Notes under the pieces: model-generated
Database searches by the model: none
Seen by the model: only the letters and a program-made list of their open reading frames with translations
What the model was told of the DNA's origin: nothing
Translations under genes and position numbers: made by a program
Assembly (NCBI RefSeq): GCF_002150505.1
Contig: NZ_MSSV01000014.1
Location: 62,001-126,000, forward strand
DNA from: Algoriphagus ratkowskyi
GTDB taxonomy: Bacteria > Bacteroidota > Bacteroidia > Cytophagales > Cyclobacteriaceae
DNA length: 64,000 bases
Reading direction: 5' to 3'
Part shown: in pieces, positions 26,665-35,951 of the stretch
Layout of the letters: every line of letters begins with the position of its first letter
Position numbering within the stretch: the stretch's first letter is position 1

Positions 26665-27471
26665 ATGAAACTTCACAACACCCTATTTTTCAGCCTACTT
26701 GCTTTTTTGATTAGTACAAGCTCTTTTGGTCAAGACCCAATTTTCAGTGAGTACAAATCAGAGCAGTTTACATTTGAAGGTCATGACGCTAATGTAGTTT
26801 TTCCATCAACACCTAATGATGAGAAACTTTGGATATGGCGAGCTAGATTTTGGGGGCATGAGCCGCAGCTAGACAAAGCCTTGTTAGATAAGGGTTTTCA
26901 CGTAGTATATGTGGATGTAGCTGATCTGTATGGGAATGAGGAGGCTGTAGAGATTTGGAATGGTTTCTACAAACTATGTCGCAAGAAATATGGGCTAAAC
27001 AAAAAAGTGGTGCTCGAAGGAATGAGCCGTGGAGGGCTGATCATATATAACTGGGCTGCTAAAAATACCGAAAAGGTATTTAGCATTTATGCGGATGCCC
27101 CCGTTTGCGATATCAAAAGTTGGCCGGGAGGTATGTATGCAGGTGCTGGAAGCCCTTCCGATTGGAAGAAATGTCTTGAAGCCTACGGATTAGATTCTGC
27201 TTCCGTAATAGATTTCAAAGGCATTCCGATATACAACAGCATTAAAGTTGCGAAGGCTGGAATTCCCGTAATCCATGTCTATGGTGATTCCGACGAAGTA
27301 GTTCCCTTCGAGGAAAATACGGCTTTGCTGGCGGAACAATTCCGTAAAGCCGGGGGAACAATTACCTTAATCCCAAAAGAAGGCATAGGTCATCATCCAC
27401 ATTCTTTAAAAGACCCTACACCGCTTGTAGAGTTTATTATGGAGAGTATTCGGAAATCATCTCACCAGTAA
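26665..27471 (+). CDS. Secreted alpha/beta hydrolase
   Basis: A 268-residue protein with a cleavable signal peptide (LFFSLLAFLISTSSFGQ), so it acts in the periplasm or outside. The alpha/beta-hydrolase triad can be placed: nucleophile Ser121 in EGMSRGGLI, acid in VYGDSDEVVPFEENTALLA, and His in GIGHHPHSLKDP. It resembles prolyl-oligopeptidase/acetylxylan-esterase-like hydrolases of Bacteroidota, but the substrate cannot be assigned. It lies 45 bases before the DoxX-like gene on the same strand. Confidence 0.85.
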   Translation: MKLHNTLFFSLLAFLISTSSFGQDPIFSEYKSEQFTFEGHDANVVFPSTPNDEKLWIWRARFWGHEPQLDKALLDKGFHVVYVDVADLYGNEEAVEIWNGFYKLCRKKYGLNKKVVLEGMSRGGLIIYNWAAKNTEKVFSIYADAPVCDIKSWPGGMYAGAGSPSDWKKCLEAYGLDSASVIDFKGIPIYNSIKVAKAGIPVIHVYGDSDEVVPFEENTALLAEQFRKAGGTITLIPKEGIGHHPHSLKDPTPLVEFIMESIRKSSHQ

Positions 27472-27516
27472 AGAATATCTTTTTTCTACATATAAACACC
27501 GCATATTTACAACTCC

Positions 27517-27933
27517 ATGCAAAACCCAAGAACCTCCAACATACAAACGGTTTTGAGAATAATATTAGGGGCTTTTATGATCTTTGCGGCGGTTGGGCAT
27601 TTGACTTACCAACGCCAGGAGTTTCAGGCCCAAGTGCCAGATTGGCTGCCTCTGGGCAAAGATTTGGTGGTAATTCTTTCTGGAATAGTTGAGTTTACCC
27701 TAGGTTTTGGGATGGTTTTCTTGTCAAAGCATAAAGTGAAATTTGGGATCGCTCTCGCAATTTTTTTCGTGCTTATCTTCCCAGGAAATGTTGCCCAATA
27801 TGTGAATGGCACGAATGCTTTTGGATTAGACACAGATCAGAGTCGCTTGATCAGATTGTTTTTTCAGCCTCTACTGATAGTATGGGCGCTTTGGTCCACA
27901 GGAGCTTATAAAGTACTTTTCTCTAAAAATTAA
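27517..27933 (+). CDS. DoxX-family inner-membrane protein
   Basis: A 138-residue protein with four predicted membrane helices (about residues 10-28, 46-66, 72-92 and 109-130). The first helix plus AAVGHLTYQRQEFQAQVPDWLP, followed by a short second helix with GIVEFTLGFGM, is typical of DoxX/DoxD-like proteins. Their biochemical role is poorly known; some associate with quinone-linked oxidation or redox balance. It ends 20 bases from the convergent metallopeptidase gene. Confidence 0.85.
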   Translation: MQNPRTSNIQTVLRIILGAFMIFAAVGHLTYQRQEFQAQVPDWLPLGKDLVVILSGIVEFTLGFGMVFLSKHKVKFGIALAIFFVLIFPGNVAQYVNGTNAFGLDTDQSRLIRLFFQPLLIVWALWSTGAYKVLFSKN

Positions 27934-27953
27934 CGAATTAGATTAAGGCTTTC

Positions 27954-28997
27954 TCACAGGTTAAATATCAGTCGGTGAATAAACTTCATCTTGTCCACCA
28001 CAGCAGGACTCACTACAAAAGGGTATGCATCCGGAATTCCCATTGAGCGATTGAGACTATTAATAGCAAAAGAAATTGGCGCCCAAGAATTGTAAATTGT
28101 GTTGAAATCGCTGATGGTGTACGGATCAAAATCCACAGATCCAGCCATGTTGTCCCCATTTAGAATTGGCTGAACGGAAATTCCAAAATAATAGGCTGTC
28201 TCGGTCATATCCATGATGTGCAGGTAATGCGCCCAAGTTTCGGCCCAGTCTTCCCAAGGATGAGAAGTTGCATATTGACTAATAAATGCGTCTTGCCAAT
28301 TTGCTGGCGCACCATTCTGATAATACGTTTTTAAAGAGGCGCCATACTCGACTTGTTCATCTCCAAAAAGTACTCGAAAATCAGAGAGAACTCCTTGATT
28401 TGTAGCCACCAATCTATCCCAAAAATAATGACCTACCTCATGGCGGAAATGGCCAATCAACGTACGATATGGCTCTGAAAGTTGCTTTCTCATCTGCTCC
28501 CGGTGTACCGAGTCTGCCTCAGAAAGCAAAATGGTAATCACTCCATGAGCATGTCCAGTCATGATTTTTGTATTTCCTTGTTTGGAAATAAAATCAAAGC
28601 AAAGACCGATTTCAGGATTAGTTTCCTGTGGAGGAATAGCCAATCCAAGTGCGAGCAATTGATAGACCAGACGGTGTTTTGCGACTTCTAACTTTTGCCA
28701 CTTCTGGAAGTTTTCGTCATCGGATAAATCCGGAATAGTACGATTTAGCTCACAAGCTGGGCAAAACTCGCTCTCATTCTCAGCAGGCAGGAGCCAATTA
28801 CAAACACCAAATTCTTTATTTAAACAATAGTTAAATTCTTGCCCGTTCCGATCAGAAATCAGAGAATAAGTATTGGGTTCAAAAGTCAACATCGTGGCAG
28901 TTGTATTCGAATAACCTGTGAGATGTCCACACTTTTCACACCTTAGGTTTTCAAAAAACAGCGTGTGAGAGCAATTTCCGCATTCAAAAATTTTCAT
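27954..28997 (-). CDS. Putative zinc-binding metallopeptidase with N-terminal zinc ribbons
   Basis: A 347-residue cytoplasmic protein. The N-terminus holds zinc-ribbon type cysteine pairs (Cys6/Cys9, Cys20/Cys23 and Cys79/Cys82). The C-terminal two thirds contain a metalloprotease motif, HEVGH at residues 186-190 (GHFRHEVGHYFWD), and a downstream WEDWAETWAHYLHI segment that could give the third ligand. This matches the family annotated as putative zinc-binding peptidase (DUF2248/Peptidase_Mx). Substrate unknown. It is a stand-alone gene, divergent from the barrel gene at 29427. Confidence 0.88.
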   Translation of the reverse strand: MKIFECGNCSHTLFFENLRCEKCGHLTGYSNTTATMLTFEPNTYSLISDRNGQEFNYCLNKEFGVCNWLLPAENESEFCPACELNRTIPDLSDDENFQKWQKLEVAKHRLVYQLLALGLAIPPQETNPEIGLCFDFISKQGNTKIMTGHAHGVITILLSEADSVHREQMRKQLSEPYRTLIGHFRHEVGHYFWDRLVATNQGVLSDFRVLFGDEQVEYGASLKTYYQNGAPANWQDAFISQYATSHPWEDWAETWAHYLHIMDMTETAYYFGISVQPILNGDNMAGSVDFDPYTISDFNTIYNSWAPISFAINSLNRSMGIPDAYPFVVSPAVVDKMKFIHRLIFNL

Positions 28998-29426
28998 AAT
29001 ATGTGGGCTTAATGGAGTAAGATAGGAAGAAGTTTCACTCCTCTACTTCTAGCGTCCATAAAGACACGCTAGTCCTAATAAATTTCTTACAAATTAAGAG
29101 CCAGTGATCGTTAAGAAATACCAAATCCAATGAAATGGATCCTAGAGCTTGAACACTAAAAAATTTTAGAAGAAAATATTAGTTCGGGCTAAAAAAATAA
29201 ATTTAAAGTAAAAATTCTTGCGTAATATTTATAACTAATAAACTATTTACAACCTCATTAAGTACAGAAATTTGCCAAACCTGAGTGACCATTTAACTAA
29301 GTGTTATCCTCTTTAGCTTGTTTATTTTATCCTAATTACAAATAATTGTCTCCAAATGAATATTATCAGAAAAAGGTCAATATTTGCATAGCAAAGATTT
29401 CCAATTATAATTTAACCCCTATTTAT
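28998..29426. other. 429-base intergenic stretch between divergent genes
   Basis: No gene is supported here. It should hold the promoters of the metallopeptidase (leftward) and of the barrel protein (rightward). A hairpin CTAGCGT...ACGCTAG lies at 29049-29072. No clear TTG/TAnnTTTG pair was identified. The stretch is markedly A+T rich from 29150 on. Confidence 0.6.
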
Positions 29427-29888
29427 ATGAAGTATTTAAAGATTCTGTCCCTTGTGTTATTTTTCGGTTTAGCTTCTTCTCTTGAGAGCAATGCCCAAGA
29501 AGTCGGTATCAGATTTGGCAATTTCTATGGAAATAATGTGGCTATCGATGGCGTATTTGAACTTGGCCAATTTAGCAGAATCCACGCAGACGTAAGTTTT
29601 GGAAGTCATGGAGTAGGAATTGATGCACTTTGGGATTTTATCTATCGTCCTATCAGTAACAGTGATTTCGACTATTATATCGGTGTGGGTCCTTCATTAT
29701 ACCTAGGCGATCCCTTTGTTCTAGGTGCTGCTGGTGAAATCGGTATTGAATACGCATTTCCTGATGTTCCCATTGCAATTGGTTTTGATTGGAGACCAAC
29801 TTTAGTAATCATTGAAAACACACGATTCAATGCTGATCAGTTTGGATTGAACATCCGATATGTTTTTGGAAGAGTTACTGGTAATTAA
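29427..29888 (+). CDS. Small outer-membrane beta-barrel protein
   Basis: A 153-residue protein with a signal peptide (YLKILSLVLFFGLASSLESNAQ) and a mature part of alternating strands rich in Gly and aromatic residues (EVGIRFGNFYGNNVAIDG, YYIGVGPSLYLGDPF, FGLNIRYVFGRVTGN). This fits a small outer-membrane barrel. The ATG at 29427 gives a proper signal peptide; the longer frame from 29346 would bury it behind 27 polar residues. Function unknown. A terminator follows 12 bases after the stop. Confidence 0.78.
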   Translation: MKYLKILSLVLFFGLASSLESNAQEVGIRFGNFYGNNVAIDGVFELGQFSRIHADVSFGSHGVGIDALWDFIYRPISNSDFDYYIGVGPSLYLGDPFVLGAAGEIGIEYAFPDVPIAIGFDWRPTLVIIENTRFNADQFGLNIRYVFGRVTGN

Positions 29889-29900
29889 TTTTAAAATATA

Positions 29901-29927
29901 GAGCAGGCTATAAACCTGCTCTTTTTT
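29901..29927 (+). terminator. Terminator directly before the start codon at 29929
   Basis: Stem GAGCAGG / CCTGCTC with a 7-base loop and six T (29922-29927). The T run ends 1 base before the ATG of the next gene. Confidence 0.88.
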
Positions 29928-29928
29928 C

Positions 29929-30384
29929 ATGCAACTGATCGTAGAAGGAACATTTATTCTTGAAAGATTTCCTGGTAAGGGAGGTTGGACATTTATTAAA
30001 CTTTCCGGAGACCTTATCACCACAGGTAAAGCTTTTGGAATGATGGAGATCTCTGGCTCCATTGATGAATACACTTTTGAGGACAAACACCTGATGCCTA
30101 TGGGAAATGGGTATGTTTTTTTGCCTGTGGCCAAACCGATCAGAAAAGCCATTGGCAAAGAAGAGGGAGATAAGGTAAAGATTAGATTTTTCAGAAAAGA
30201 AGTCCCCAACAAGCTTCCTCAAGAACTAATCGATTGTCTCAACGATGATCCAGGCAAGTTGGAGCTATTTAAAAAGTTAACCAAAATTGAGCAGCAGCGT
30301 TGGATCGAGCATATTTACAGTACCGAGGATATAGACTGCAGATCTATTAGGATCATCAAATTGCTAGATTCGCTCAGAAGCTAG
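29929..30384 (+). CDS. DUF1905 / YdeI-OmdA-like protein
   Basis: A 151-residue soluble protein. The N-terminal ~90 residues (LERFPGKGGWTFIKLSG, MEISGSIDEYTFEDKHLMPMGNGYVFLPV) form the DUF1905 beta-barrel domain. The C-terminal LPQELIDCLNDDPGKLELFKKLTKIEQQRWIEHI segment resembles the OmdA/YdeI 'bacteriocin-protection' helical domain. Its biochemical function is not established. The start codon directly abuts the U tract of the terminator at 29901-29927, so its mRNA must come from read-through or from a promoter hidden inside the hairpin. It is convergent with the TonB receptor gene, with only 2 bases between the stop codons. Confidence 0.83.
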   Translation: MQLIVEGTFILERFPGKGGWTFIKLSGDLITTGKAFGMMEISGSIDEYTFEDKHLMPMGNGYVFLPVAKPIRKAIGKEEGDKVKIRFFRKEVPNKLPQELIDCLNDDPGKLELFKKLTKIEQQRWIEHIYSTEDIDCRSIRIIKLLDSLRS

Positions 30385-30386
30385 CC

Positions 30387-32786
30387 TCAAAACTCTACGA
30401 TTATTCCGACAGTTGGAAGTATTGTACCAGCAGGATTGTCTAAATATCTCAGCAGGTATCGACTTGGATCTGATGGATCCACCAAAATATTTCCTTCCAG
30501 ATCTCTTACAGGAATGAGTGAAGGTGGCTGTTGTGCCTTGAAATTATAGGCATTTTGGATATCCACATACCAGTTCAAATTCCACTTATTGAAATAATAC
30601 TTTTTGTCCAATCTCAGATCCAGCTGATGGAAACTGTTCAAGCGAATCGCGTTAATCTGATCGAAATCCAAGATAGGCTGATTACGCAAGTCCCAGTTCG
30701 AGATTAAACTAGATTCATCGTAATCGTAGGGTGTGTACGGCGTCCCTCCAACATACCTCCATCTTGCTCCCAATTCCCAATTATTTCCAAATCGCTTCCC
30801 TGCTGTAAGGCTCATAATAACTCGATTGTCCCACGAGCTAGCAATATATCCAGTGGTATTAGGATTAGTAAATTCACTTCTGACCAATGTAAAAGAAGCA
30901 ATTCCGTAGAAATTATTAAACAATCGTTGCTGTGCCAAGAACTCCAAGCCATATGCTCTACCCTTGGAGTTTGATTCTACAGGTTCATTTCCAATTACGC
31001 CGAAGTCTGCTCCCAAATTGGCTAAGGAGATGCCGTTTCTAATAGAGGAAGGGTAGTTGCTGTAATGCTTATAGAAAGCTTCGACTGTAAATCTTCGGTT
31101 TTTCTCTGGAGACTGGAGCTCGATCCCTGCGATCAGTTGATCGTTACGAATGAATCTCACATCGTTAGCTTGATTGATTAACTCACCCATTTCACGGTAG
31201 CCCAAGACCGTATAGGCAGGCTTCTGATAGTAGATTCCTGCGTTTGCAGTCAAATATAAATTAGACTTCAATTGATAAGAAGCAGAAACTCTTGGACTGA
31301 TCTGGTTGAATGGATTTTGAGCAGACTTACCAAAGTCTGACCCATCCATTCTAATCCCTCCTGTTACTAAAAGCCGCTCCCCGATAAAGTATTTACTCCC
31401 CGATACAAATGCGCCGTAAGAATTGAAAAAAGAAGTGGATTTCTCCACCACAGTTTCCCCTTCAGTTGCAAGAATAGACCTATCAAAGTTCCTGATGTAA
31501 TAGCGTGAGTATTCGTAATTTCCTCCATATTTCACAGTATATCCATTTCCAAAAATGCTATTTTCAGCACGAAATTTATTCTCAGATTCCTGAGATGTAT
31601 AGTTAAACAGCAAATTTTGCTCAGAGCTTTCATCATTTCCTGCATACTTCACAGATCGATTGTTAAGCATATTTCTACTCAGAACGAAGGTCCAGAATCC
31701 ATTTTCCCTGAAACGCTTCAACCTAAGACCAGTAGTATAATTCCATTGATTCTGCACAGGTAGTACGCCCAACAGATATAACCTATCATCCCGCTCCTCT
31801 TCAGTCTCATCATCAGGCACGTCTTCGTTCAGCACAAACTTATCTATCGCACCAACACCTATGAAAGTAAGCTCGGTTTTGTCATTGATTTTCGTAGTCG
31901 TCTTCAGCTGAAAGTCGTTGAAAGTGGGCAAAAATGGCAAACCAATTAACTTGAAAAGCCCCTGCAAATACGAACGTCGGGCAGAGAGGAGATAAGTAGT
32001 TTTCCCGCCAATCGGCCCTTCATTCGAAATCGTCAATTCCGATGCACCCACAGTCAATTGGGTAGCCATTTTATCTCTTCTCCCCTCTTTTAGTTGAATC
32101 TCAAAAAATGAACTTAGTGCATTCATCCGATTAGCTGCAAATCCACCAGCTACCAAATCCATACTCTTAATCAGATTCACATTTAATATCCCCACTGGTC
32201 CTCCTGAGGAACCTTGTGTAGCGAAGTGATTGATTACTGGTACTTCGATCTCATCGATATAAAATTTATTTTCATTAGGCGCACCACCACGGATCAAAAT
32301 ATCATTCCTAAAACTTGGCGTGCTCGCAACTCCCGGCAAGGCTTGGATCACACGTGAGATATCCCGATTCCCGCCTGGATATCGTTCTATTTCACTTGCA
32401 TTAAGCTTTTTTACCGAAAGGGGTGTCTCCTCTGATCTGGAAAATTCCGAACTTACAACCACTTCAGAAAGCTCTGAAGCATCTTCTTCCAGTTCAAAAT
32501 CCAATTGCACTGGTCGAGCTAAAGTCACTCGAACTTCGAAAACTGTTTTAGATTTAAAGCCTACAAAACTTGCCCGAAGATTATACAATCCTGTCGGAAC
32601 ATTAGTGATTTCATAGATACCATTTTCATTGGAAATAGCTCCTAATTCAGTCCCAATTACAAGAACATTGGCAAAAGCTACAGGTTGATTATTGATGGGA
32701 TTTGTGATTTTCCCTCTTACAATTCCTTGAGAAAATGCGGTAAAGGAACTGCATACAAGTGCTAAAAGCAGAATAACTGATTTCAT
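30387..32786 (-). CDS. TonB-dependent outer-membrane receptor at the end of the carotenoid operon
   Basis: A 799-residue receptor: signal peptide (SVILLLALVCSSFTAFSQ), an N-terminal carboxypeptidase-regulatory-like beta domain (GIVRGKITNPINNQPVAFANV), a plug domain (SRVIQALPGVAS...DILIRGGAPNENKFYIDEIEVP) and a 22-strand barrel ending in an aromatic residue (VGIIVEF). Such receptors import or move large ligands using TonB energy. The ATG at 32784-32786 starts the signal peptide 14 bases after the crtW stop, so it is probably co-transcribed with the carotenoid genes. The ligand is unknown; the link to pigment is positional only. Confidence 0.92.
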   Translation of the reverse strand: MKSVILLLALVCSSFTAFSQGIVRGKITNPINNQPVAFANVLVIGTELGAISNENGIYEITNVPTGLYNLRASFVGFKSKTVFEVRVTLARPVQLDFELEEDASELSEVVVSSEFSRSEETPLSVKKLNASEIERYPGGNRDISRVIQALPGVASTPSFRNDILIRGGAPNENKFYIDEIEVPVINHFATQGSSGGPVGILNVNLIKSMDLVAGGFAANRMNALSSFFEIQLKEGRRDKMATQLTVGASELTISNEGPIGGKTTYLLSARRSYLQGLFKLIGLPFLPTFNDFQLKTTTKINDKTELTFIGVGAIDKFVLNEDVPDDETEEERDDRLYLLGVLPVQNQWNYTTGLRLKRFRENGFWTFVLSRNMLNNRSVKYAGNDESSEQNLLFNYTSQESENKFRAENSIFGNGYTVKYGGNYEYSRYYIRNFDRSILATEGETVVEKSTSFFNSYGAFVSGSKYFIGERLLVTGGIRMDGSDFGKSAQNPFNQISPRVSASYQLKSNLYLTANAGIYYQKPAYTVLGYREMGELINQANDVRFIRNDQLIAGIELQSPEKNRRFTVEAFYKHYSNYPSSIRNGISLANLGADFGVIGNEPVESNSKGRAYGLEFLAQQRLFNNFYGIASFTLVRSEFTNPNTTGYIASSWDNRVIMSLTAGKRFGNNWELGARWRYVGGTPYTPYDYDESSLISNWDLRNQPILDFDQINAIRLNSFHQLDLRLDKKYYFNKWNLNWYVDIQNAYNFKAQQPPSLIPVRDLEGNILVDPSDPSRYLLRYLDNPAGTILPTVGIIVEF

Positions 32787-32800
32787 TAAAATTCTAATAA

Positions 32801-33502
32801 TTAGGATTGAGATTCTTTCACGCTCCAAAGCCTCCACCAAGGGGTGCCGGGAGAATCATGATGCTCGTAGTGATAGCCAAAGAAATAACAAGTAATAAAA
32901 GCCCAAAAGTGATTTTTAGACAAAGTCGATGAACGATGAATATTATCATTTTCTCCCTTATGAGGAAGATATGTTCCAAAGTAAAATAGCTGAAATGTGG
33001 ATAACACAGCCGGCAACATCCAGAATAATATTAAGTTTTCCACAGGTATATAAAGCTTGAGAACATTGAAAGTAACTGCCATCAGGAGAATCTGCCATAT
33101 CGTGACATATTGCTTGATAAAGCAGAAATACCAAGCAAAGAAGTTATCAGATTCATGGTAATCTGGATCCTGAGCGGTGGCTACGAAGCGATGATGCTCA
33201 TGATGTTTGGGAAAAAGTCTACTATAGAAATTATAAGAAAATAGTAAGGCCGAGAACCATCCAATAGCTTTATTTAATTTTCTATTTGAGGATACTAAGC
33301 CATGCATGGCGTCGTGAGAAGTAATAAACAGTCCTGTGTACAGGTGCATTTGAACCAAAACTCCCACGTAAAGGAGTGGACTGGCCCAGGTAAATTGGTA
33401 ATTCAAAAGAAAAATCAAACTCAAAAACCATAGAATTATAATCGCCAAAGCAATCAAAATCCCTTTAGGATCAATAGAAGCATGTTTGGTTTCAGATTTC
33501 AT
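32801..33502 (-). CDS. crtW: Beta-carotene 4-ketolase CrtW
   Basis: A 233-residue membrane di-iron oxygenase of the fatty-acid desaturase superfamily that puts a keto group at C4 of a beta-ionone ring. Three histidine boxes are seen: HDAMH (63-67), HHEHH (100-104) and HYEHH (211-215), with the CrtW-typical end GYHYEHHDSPGTPWWRLW. The ATG at 33500-33502 is chosen, leaving 23 bases after ispH; an upstream ATG at 33568 would overlap ispH by 43 bases. It lies in the operon after ispH. Confidence 0.92.
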   Translation of the reverse strand: MKSETKHASIDPKGILIALAIIILWFLSLIFLLNYQFTWASPLLYVGVLVQMHLYTGLFITSHDAMHGLVSSNRKLNKAIGWFSALLFSYNFYSRLFPKHHEHHRFVATAQDPDYHESDNFFAWYFCFIKQYVTIWQILLMAVTFNVLKLYIPVENLILFWMLPAVLSTFQLFYFGTYLPHKGENDNIHRSSTLSKNHFWAFITCYFFGYHYEHHDSPGTPWWRLWSVKESQS

Positions 33503-33525
33503 ACCAGCAAGTTGGGAATGTTTTC

Positions 33526-34371
33526 TCAAAAAGTCAGAACTCTTTCCTTCACCTGCTCCATCAGCCATAGAGGAGTAGAAGTAGCTCCACAGATTCCTAC
33601 GCTCTCATTTTCAGAAAACCAATTAGTCTCGATTTGATCAGAATTCGAGACAAAATAAGTGCTTGGATTAGTTTCTTTACAGACATTAAAAAGTACTTTT
33701 CCATTGGATGATTTGGTACCACTGACAAAAATTATTTTATCAAATTGGGTTGCAAAAGCTCTCAGTTCCCTATCTCTGTTAGACACTTGTCTGCAAATCG
33801 TATCATTGGTATTAACTTCAATGCCATTATCTTTCAAGACTTGGTTGATCTCGTAGAATTTGTCAGTACTTTTTGTCGTCTGGCTGTAGAGTGTGATATT
33901 TTTGGGAAGTGTCTTCAGATCCAATTCCGAAATATCCTGAAAAACCACCGCTTCGTTATTCGTCTGGCCGAGCAGACCAATTACCTCAGCATGAGCATGC
34001 TTGCCATAGATATATATAGAATCGCCCTTGTCAAAAGAATTTTTGATCCTATGCTGAAGCTTCAGCACTACGGGACAACTTGCATCGATCAGCGTAAGAT
34101 TATTTTTGATTGCTAATTCGTAAGTAGATGGAGGCTCTCCGTGAGCGCGAATCAAGACTTTTTCATCCTTAAGTTCTTTCAGAACCTCATGGTCAATAAT
34201 TCTTAAACCTTTTCTTTTAAGTCTATTAACCTCCTCATCGTTGTGCACAATATCTCCAAGACAATAGAGATAGCCCGCCTCATCAAGCATGTCTTCTGCC
34301 ATCTCTATGGCATAAACTACCCCGAAGCAAAACCCCGAATGTGTATCTATTTGAACGTGAAGATTCTTCAT
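33526..34371 (-). CDS. ispH: 4-hydroxy-3-methylbut-2-enyl diphosphate reductase IspH
   Basis: A 281-residue iron-sulphur enzyme that performs the last step of the MEP pathway, giving IPP and DMAPP. The three cluster cysteines are Cys15 (GFCFGV), Cys99 (DASCPVV) and Cys193 (DTICRQVSNRDRE), with conserved AHGEPP and KHAHAEVIGL segments. It is placed 12 bases after crtYcd inside the carotenoid operon, so isoprenoid precursor supply is co-expressed with pigment genes. Confidence 0.96.
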   Translation of the reverse strand: MKNLHVQIDTHSGFCFGVVYAIEMAEDMLDEAGYLYCLGDIVHNDEEVNRLKRKGLRIIDHEVLKELKDEKVLIRAHGEPPSTYELAIKNNLTLIDASCPVVLKLQHRIKNSFDKGDSIYIYGKHAHAEVIGLLGQTNNEAVVFQDISELDLKTLPKNITLYSQTTKSTDKFYEINQVLKDNGIEVNTNDTICRQVSNRDRELRAFATQFDKIIFVSGTKSSNGKVLFNVCKETNPSTYFVSNSDQIETNWFSENESVGICGATSTPLWLMEQVKERVLTF

Positions 34372-34383
34372 AAGCTAATAACT

Positions 34384-35085
34384 TTAAGCCTCTTGAATTG
34401 TTTTTCTATTTCTAAAATACTCAAATAACGACACATTCATGAGCAGTAACGTCATAGAATATATCGTATCCTCGATAGGAACTGTCCAGATTCGAATTCC
34501 CAAATTTTCGGCATTATTATAGATCACTACAGGTTCTGAGGTGAGGCCACCAGTCAGAATACCATTGAAGAGAATAAACGGAATAAGATGAACTAGATAG
34601 GCAAATAAGAATCTGCCCATATATTTATTTTTGAAAATCAACCAGTGTATTGCAAGCGCAAAAGCCCCCACGAAAAAATTCACGGAGGTGTACATTTTAT
34701 CCAAATTTATAAATGCCAGAACGAGCAAAACTGGAATCATAACAAAGACAAAGGGCTTTCCTGCAGGTTGAAAAATATCTTTTGGGAAAAAGTAAATCAA
34801 CACCTCATAAATGAATACGCAAGCAAAAGGAACAGTGAAGAAGAATAGCCACTCTTCAATTGGCAGCTCAAAAATGTAAATTCCCAGTAAATATCTAGGA
34901 TTGAATTCCCAAATACCGATTACAGTAAACCAATGATCCCAAATCAAAAACAACGTAGCTGAGATTATAAGTGCAGGAAACAAGGCGTACCACTTACTTG
35001 CATACCTGATTTTTGACTCAAATGAACGGACAAGCGGGAAGGATATGGCAAATAGATTTACCGCCAGATAAAGATACTTTTCCAT
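34384..35085 (-). CDS. crtYcd: Fused lycopene beta-cyclase CrtYcd
   Basis: A 233-residue membrane protein with about seven helices and two lycopene-cyclase domains joined in one chain, corresponding to the CrtYc and CrtYd halves of actinobacteria. Each half shows the PxE-E/D motif: ELPIEEWLFF near residue 74 and TVPIEDTIYSM near residue 205. It forms beta rings on lycopene. A fusion-type cyclase of this kind is known from Algoriphagus and related Bacteroidota. It starts 2 bases after the crtB stop codon. Confidence 0.92.
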   Translation of the reverse strand: MEKYLYLAVNLFAISFPLVRSFESKIRYASKWYALFPALIISATLFLIWDHWFTVIGIWEFNPRYLLGIYIFELPIEEWLFFFTVPFACVFIYEVLIYFFPKDIFQPAGKPFVFVMIPVLLVLAFINLDKMYTSVNFFVGAFALAIHWLIFKNKYMGRFLFAYLVHLIPFILFNGILTGGLTSEPVVIYNNAENLGIRIWTVPIEDTIYSMTLLLMNVSLFEYFRNRKTIQEA

Positions 35086-35087
35086 AG

Positions 35088-35930
35088 CTAGCCTAAGCCA
35101 AGTTTACTGCCGAAGTAGGTTCCGATAAGCAAAGAAAATTTTTGAGAGTTTGGAATTCGAATTCGCTCATGAGTGATGGTAGCAGCTGAAAGGCCTTTAA
35201 TTTTGTCGAATAACTTTTGATAATATAAGTAAGCCACTTTAACACCAAGTTTTGCTCCATCTGGAAGTTGACATAATCCAATTAGTGCCTCATCAAAATC
35301 TTTTTGAATATCAATCTCAATTATACTTTTGGCACTTTTATCAAACAATTCGTATGAAACTCCTGGAAAATATACCCTACCACGTTCCTCAAAATCGCTT
35401 TTAATATCACGAAGGAAATTGACTTTTTGAAAAGCAGATCCAAGCATCTGCGCAGGCCTCTTAAGTCGTAGATACATTGCATGATCCCCTTCTACGAATA
35501 CTTTCAAACACATTAAACCCACTACTTCAGCTGAGCCATAAATGTAATCTAAGTAGCAACTATCATTGTATGTGGTAAAATCTAAGTCCATCGCCATACT
35601 TTTAAAAAATGCCTCAATCAAATCCAGATCGATTTCATACTTATTTACCATCATCTGAAAACCATGAAGCACAGGATTAAGGGAAAGCCCTGAATCGATG
35701 GCAACATAGGTTTGGTGCCTAAATTCCTCAAGCAATTTGGCTTTATCATGATCATGAAATGTATCTACAATCTCATCTGCGTATCTGACGAATCCATAGA
35801 TCGCATAGATCGGTGCATGGAACTTTTTATCCAGCGTTTGGATGCCCAGAGTGAAGCTGGTACTGTAACGCTGAGTGATCAGCTTACCACAGTCCAGGCT
35901 TGTTTGATCATATAACTCCTTTGCATCCAT
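35088..35930 (-). CDS. crtB: Phytoene synthase CrtB
   Basis: A 280-residue squalene/phytoene-synthase-family enzyme that condenses two GGPP to phytoene, the first committed carotenoid step. Both Asp-rich metal-binding motifs are present: DEIVD at 52-56 and NFLRDIKSDFEERGRVYFP in the second half. It lies 21 bases after crtI and 2 bases before crtYcd. GGPP synthase (crtE/ispA type) is not in the window. Confidence 0.96.
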   Translation of the reverse strand: MDAKELYDQTSLDCGKLITQRYSTSFTLGIQTLDKKFHAPIYAIYGFVRYADEIVDTFHDHDKAKLLEEFRHQTYVAIDSGLSLNPVLHGFQMMVNKYEIDLDLIEAFFKSMAMDLDFTTYNDSCYLDYIYGSAEVVGLMCLKVFVEGDHAMYLRLKRPAQMLGSAFQKVNFLRDIKSDFEERGRVYFPGVSYELFDKSAKSIIEIDIQKDFDEALIGLCQLPDGAKLGVKVAYLYYQKLFDKIKGLSAATITHERIRIPNSQKFSLLIGTYFGSKLGLG

Positions 35931-35951
35931 GATGTTGAATATACTATATTT

